Shown piece after piece: positions 24,101-25,542 of a stretch of 25,542 bases of DNA. How positions within the stretch are numbered: position 1 is the stretch's first letter; each line of letters starts with the position of its first letter. The notes beneath the pieces were generated by a model. The model was not told the DNA's origin and made no database searches. It saw only the letters and a list, made by a program, of their open reading frames with translations. The position numbers and the translations under genes are program-made. Location: NCBI GenBank assembly GCA_035551995.1, contig DASZME010000075.1, forward strand, positions 1 to 25,542. The letters are read 5' to 3'. Source of the DNA: RYN-428 sp035551995 (GTDB lineage: Bacteria > Planctomycetota > Phycisphaerae > Tepidisphaerales > Tepidisphaeraceae).

Positions 24101-24829
24101 ATTCTCGCGGCATCGCCGGCCCTGCCGTCCATTGCCGGCACCGTCCTGCCGCCGGCGATCGTCGCCGGGCAAAAGTTCAGCGGCAAAATCCCTGTGGTCA
24201 TTCTCGATCAGGGCGCCCAGTTAAGGGGGACTTTCACCGTCAACTTATTCGTCAGCGATTCGATCTCACTTGACGGCAGCCAGGAATCCGTGGCGGCGAT
24301 AAGCAAAAACCTGTCACTGAAGGCGAACCATCCTTCCAAGCTCACTTTCGCGCTGAAGTCCGTGCCGTCGTCGCTCTCGGACGGCGTTTATTACCTAATC
24401 GTCGAGATCACCGATCCAAACGGAATCAATAATATCAGCGGGGCATCGCATTCGATCCAGGTCGCCGCGCCATTCGTGAAGCCCACGATTTCCGTCGGCG
24501 CGATCGCCCCGAACTACATTGGACTTGACAAGTCCGGCACAATTCTGGTCTCCGTGACCAACGCCGGCAATATCCCGGCAAGTGGTCTGGCCATCACCCT
24601 GGGCGTCTCGAGCGATCAGGCAACGCAGACGCCGGGCATCACGCTCGCGATCGCGTCGAGCCACATCAAGCTGGCGCCGGGGAAAACGGTCGGGCTGAAA
24701 CTCCACTTCAAGCTGACGCCTGCCTTGGCCGTAAGCCTGACGAATGGAAATTACTTCCCGTTTGTGAGCGCCATGTTGGGCGGCGTGGCCGCGTCGGCAA
24801 TCGGGTCGACGCCGGTCATAATTGGATGA
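21164..24829 (+). CDS. Large secreted LEPR-XLL-type protein with beta-helix repeats and Ig-like domains
   Basis: GTG 21164 is chosen as start because AGGAG (21154-21158) lies 5 nt upstream; this gives 1221 residues. A basic N-terminal region ends in EGLESRLLFTS (LESRLLF at residues 51-57), the planctomycete LEPR-XLL surface/export motif. Residues 90-~525 hold three full 130-residue repeats plus a partial one, with short beta-strand turns (SGGSISADNVHFS, GQTIGSGGALTVASGVT) that fit a right-handed beta-helix, closed by an NNWWG motif near 546. Four Ig-like (Big_5-type) domains follow at about 587-680, 685-778, 783-880 and 884-980, each with GTVTF- and YSGD-type motifs. Two CARDB-like segments complete the C-terminus. 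No PEP-CTERM anchor or catalytic motif is visible. It is probably an adhesin or surface-layer component, possibly in the regulon of the upstream sigma/kinase pair (inference). Confidence 0.88.
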   Translation: MLHSLNPRPALSSVFSLLKQTRSSSGAKSPAAKSRREARRRGQEQCAVEGLESRLLFTSVPGQTIITPTTWLAANSPYNLTNGVTVGPGGSLTIQSGVTVTGSALTIASGGAISADNVHFSSGFTAQAGSMGLVTDSFFNASTQFDNTGVTLSADAFTTNPSVYPTYIPTLIANGNSFATGTIINIENTTLNTPLTLPVVANVSEYSINNNGGQTIGSGGALTVASGVTVASSYLTIASGGSISADNVHFSCNFIAQAGSMGSVTNSFFNASTEFDNTGLTLSGDAFTTNPSVYPTYIPTLIANGDTFVTGTIIDIQNTTLNTPLTLPVVANVAEYSINNNGGQTIGSGGALTIASGVTLASSYLTVASGGSISADNVHLSCNFIAQAGSVGSVTNSFFNASTEFDNTGLTLSGDAFTTNPSVYPTYIPTLIANGDTFATGTIIHIQNTTLNTPLTLPVVANVAEYSINNNGGQTIGSGGALTVASGVTLAGSSLTVGSGGEISADGATFGCPLIVDGASTSFIENCDFSGSTVRSQGTGGPISLSNNWWGTTVIATVEGKITDQSDNASLPAVAFLPVLTAKPTLQAVASTISLSASTNSTNAGGAVTFTATIDGSAGAAPSGTVNLIVNGAYLGTASVDGGVASFTATALPSGNDQVAAVYGGDVNYAGSTSSPAAVDVVGSVSTTTLSASTSQIQQGSQVMLTATVSGSAQTPTGTVTFSLDGNTLGTTQVAGNGAAQLSTSTLPLGTDDVIANYSGDTTYSASTSPPVAIDVTATANTSASTINLTSSANPAAVGAPLTLSATVSAASGSGPTPTGTVTFTLGGNALGSAQVQGNGVAQFTTSLLPLGNDSIVASYSGDTTYSTSTSSPVTVTVAAMSAISAPTIAITSSSPSAAFGTAVTLAATVSSASGNGPTPTGTVTFFSGGIDIGTIALNANGQAALVISSLSAGTDAITSSYSGDANYSAVSTSPQAETILAASPALPSIAGTVLPPAIVAGQKFSGKIPVVILDQGAQLRGTFTVNLFVSDSISLDGSQESVAAISKNLSLKANHPSKLTFALKSVPSSLSDGVYYLIVEITDPNGINNISGASHSIQVAAPFVKPTISVGAIAPNYIGLDKSGTILVSVTNAGNIPASGLAITLGVSSDQATQTPGITLAIASSHIKLAPGKTVGLKLHFKLTPALAVSLTNGNYFPFVSAMLGGVAASAIGSTPVIIG
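21431..22740 (+). repeat. Tandem 390-bp coding repeats (3 full units plus a partial)
   Basis: Units begin at 21431, 21821, 22211 and 22601, exactly 390 bp (130 codons) apart with no indels; the last is partial. Units 2 and 3 are near-identical over most of their length, including identical 40-60-bp blocks, while unit 1 and the partial unit 4 are more diverged. This points to recent duplication or gene conversion within the array. Confidence 0.92.
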
Positions 24830-25083
24830 TGCCGAACCGATGGGCGTTTTGAGAAATGAGTGCGGGCGGTCCAACTGGGCCGCCCGTATTCATTCCGCGG
24901 CATCCACGCCACCCAGGAGATTCGAATTCTGGCCGTCCCGTGGGTCGGCCTCCGTTTGTGCACATCGCCGAGAGCCTGCCGGGCAACGCACCCGTGGAGC
25001 CGGATGATACAGTTGGGTCAACTCGCTTGTGAGTCCACGTCACGGGCGCGTCGTCATCCAACCCGGCGGCATTCGCGCCAACG
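24830..25083. other. Intergenic region between LEPR-XLL gene and sialidase remnant
   Basis: Apart from the terminator hairpin at 24863-24886, no gene is recognisable. On the minus strand a frame continues from 25127 with TWGDSQYVRHAIPDVGANAA, which could be the frameshifted continuation of the sialidase remnant, but it soon loses any family likeness. Confidence 0.35.
24863..24886 (+). terminator. Probable terminator after the LEPR-XLL protein gene
   Basis: CGGGCGGTCC (24863-24872) pairs with GGGCCGCCCG (24877-24886) in a 10-bp stem with one G-U pair and an AACT loop, 34 bp after the stop codon. The trailing TATTCATT is only moderately T-rich. Confidence 0.65.
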
Positions 25084-25403
25084 TCAGGAATTGCGTGTCG
25101 AACATATTGTGAATCCCCCCACGTCATAAAGGCGGCCGCCGTCGGTGCTGCGTCGCAAAAGAATGTCGACCGGATCCCCGTCGTACCCTTTCTCTTTACG
25201 CGCCTCGCAATACGCCAACAGCGTTCCGCGGCCGGTGATGATCAGGCCAGGAATGCGATAGGTGGTGTACCCTCCGACGCGCGCTTCAAAAAGGTCTTGT
25301 TTTTCGACGCCAGGAATTGCCGCGGGCCGTGACATGCCCGCCGGTTTTGTGGTCTGAGTGTCGGCGATCGCAAGGGAAGAAAGTGAAAACAGAAAAGGAG
25401 GAT
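25084..25403 (-). pseudogene. Sialidase (BNR family) N-terminal remnant, truncated at both ends
   Basis: The minus-strand frame reads a signal-peptide-like stretch (PPFLFSLSSLAIA, then D), followed by QDLFEARVGGYTTYRIPGLI, RGTLLAYCEARKEKGYDGDP and VDILLRRSTDGG. The YRIPG motif, GTLLA-E-R and the first Asp-box strand (DILLRRSTDGG) are hallmarks of the exo-alpha-sialidase/BNR N-terminus. The signal peptide has lost its start codon exactly where an IS-like end begins (25404). At the other end the frame stops at 25084, only ~65 residues into the mature protein, after a G6 homopolymer (25115-25120). A normal sialidase has 350 or more residues, with several Asp-boxes and catalytic residues not present here. 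An internal ATG at 25335 exists but would give a non-functional fragment. Confidence 0.72.
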
Positions 25404-25542
25404 TGAACTTCCCCCCGTATGGCGGGCGCGGGGAACGAACAGCATAATCGCTGTTAAGGAGTTCGTCATGGCAAGAAGGAAGTTCACGCGTGAGTTCAAG
25501 TTATCTGCCGTCCAGTTGGTCAATCAGCAAGGCTACACGGTG
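25404..25542 (+). mobile_element. Left end of an IS3-family insertion sequence (cut by window edge)
   Basis: The element begins TGAACTTCCCCCCGTATGG at 25404. IS3-family inverted repeats start with TG, often TGAAC followed by a C-run. It is followed after 64 bp by an OrfA start codon. The boundary coincides with the point where the sialidase signal peptide is interrupted. The right end and target duplication are outside the window. Confidence 0.7.
25468..25542 (+). CDS. IS3-family transposase OrfA (partial, 5' end)
   Basis: ATG 25468 has AAGGAG (25456-25461) 6 nt upstream. The 25 visible codons read MARRKFTREFKLSAVQLV, then NQQGYTV, the conserved N-terminus of IS3/IS911-type OrfA, whose helix-turn-helix binds the terminal repeats. 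In full elements OrfA is joined to the DDE transposase OrfB by a programmed -1 frameshift; that part is outside the window. Confidence 0.85.
   Translation, partial: MARRKFTREFKLSAVQLVNQQGYTV

Overview
The window looks like planctomycete DNA, most likely from the class Phycisphaerae. Three things point there: a secreted protein carrying an LEPR-XLL-type N-terminal motif (LESRLLF), an ECF sigma factor directly followed by a membrane Ser/Thr kinase with a WD40-like sensor half and the N-terminal DCPELL-type region common in planctomycete kinases, and a high-GC genome in which only some starts have a Shine-Dalgarno (SD) sequence. The taxonomic call is inference from gene content; no rRNA or tRNA is present.

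Layout. (1) 1-3577: the signal peptide of a divergent secreted protein, then scpB (chromosome condensation), an APH-fold kinase and a eukaryotic-type UDP-sugar pyrophosphorylase. The last two could form a two-step sugar activation route. (2) 3578-10420: a flagellar/cell-organisation block. It holds a flagellin with a long structured leader containing a 25-codon upstream ORF and a strong terminator behind it, a short CapD/WbpM-class nucleotide-sugar 4,6-dehydratase, a ParA-type ATPase fused to a C-terminal glycogen-binding CBM48 domain, and a large companion protein whose middle resembles the C-terminal half of MinD/FlhG ATPases without a P-loop. (3) 10817-17628, minus strand: a tight six-gene biosynthetic operon reading ketoreductase, CrtI-like FAD desaturase, ketosynthase, BamE/SmpA-like lipoprotein, FAD oxidoreductase, MIO-type aromatic amino acid ammonia-lyase. 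The gene set resembles part of an aryl-polyene/flexirubin-type pathway but has no carrier protein, dehydratase or ligase. A perfect 11-bp inverted repeat overlaps its predicted promoter. (4) 17791-24829, plus strand: ECF sigma factor, Ser/Thr kinase, a 30-codon small ORF and a 1221-residue secreted protein with exact 390-bp internal repeats and Ig-like domains. (5) 24830-25542: a terminator, the remnant of a sialidase gene, and the left end of an IS3-family element that appears to have cut the sialidase signal peptide.

The strongest candidates for something undescribed are the ParA-CBM48 fusion with its P-loop-less companion (a possible system for positioning a polysaccharide or glycogen-associated cargo, or for flagellar placement) and the compact ammonia-lyase/ketosynthase operon with its promoter palindrome.
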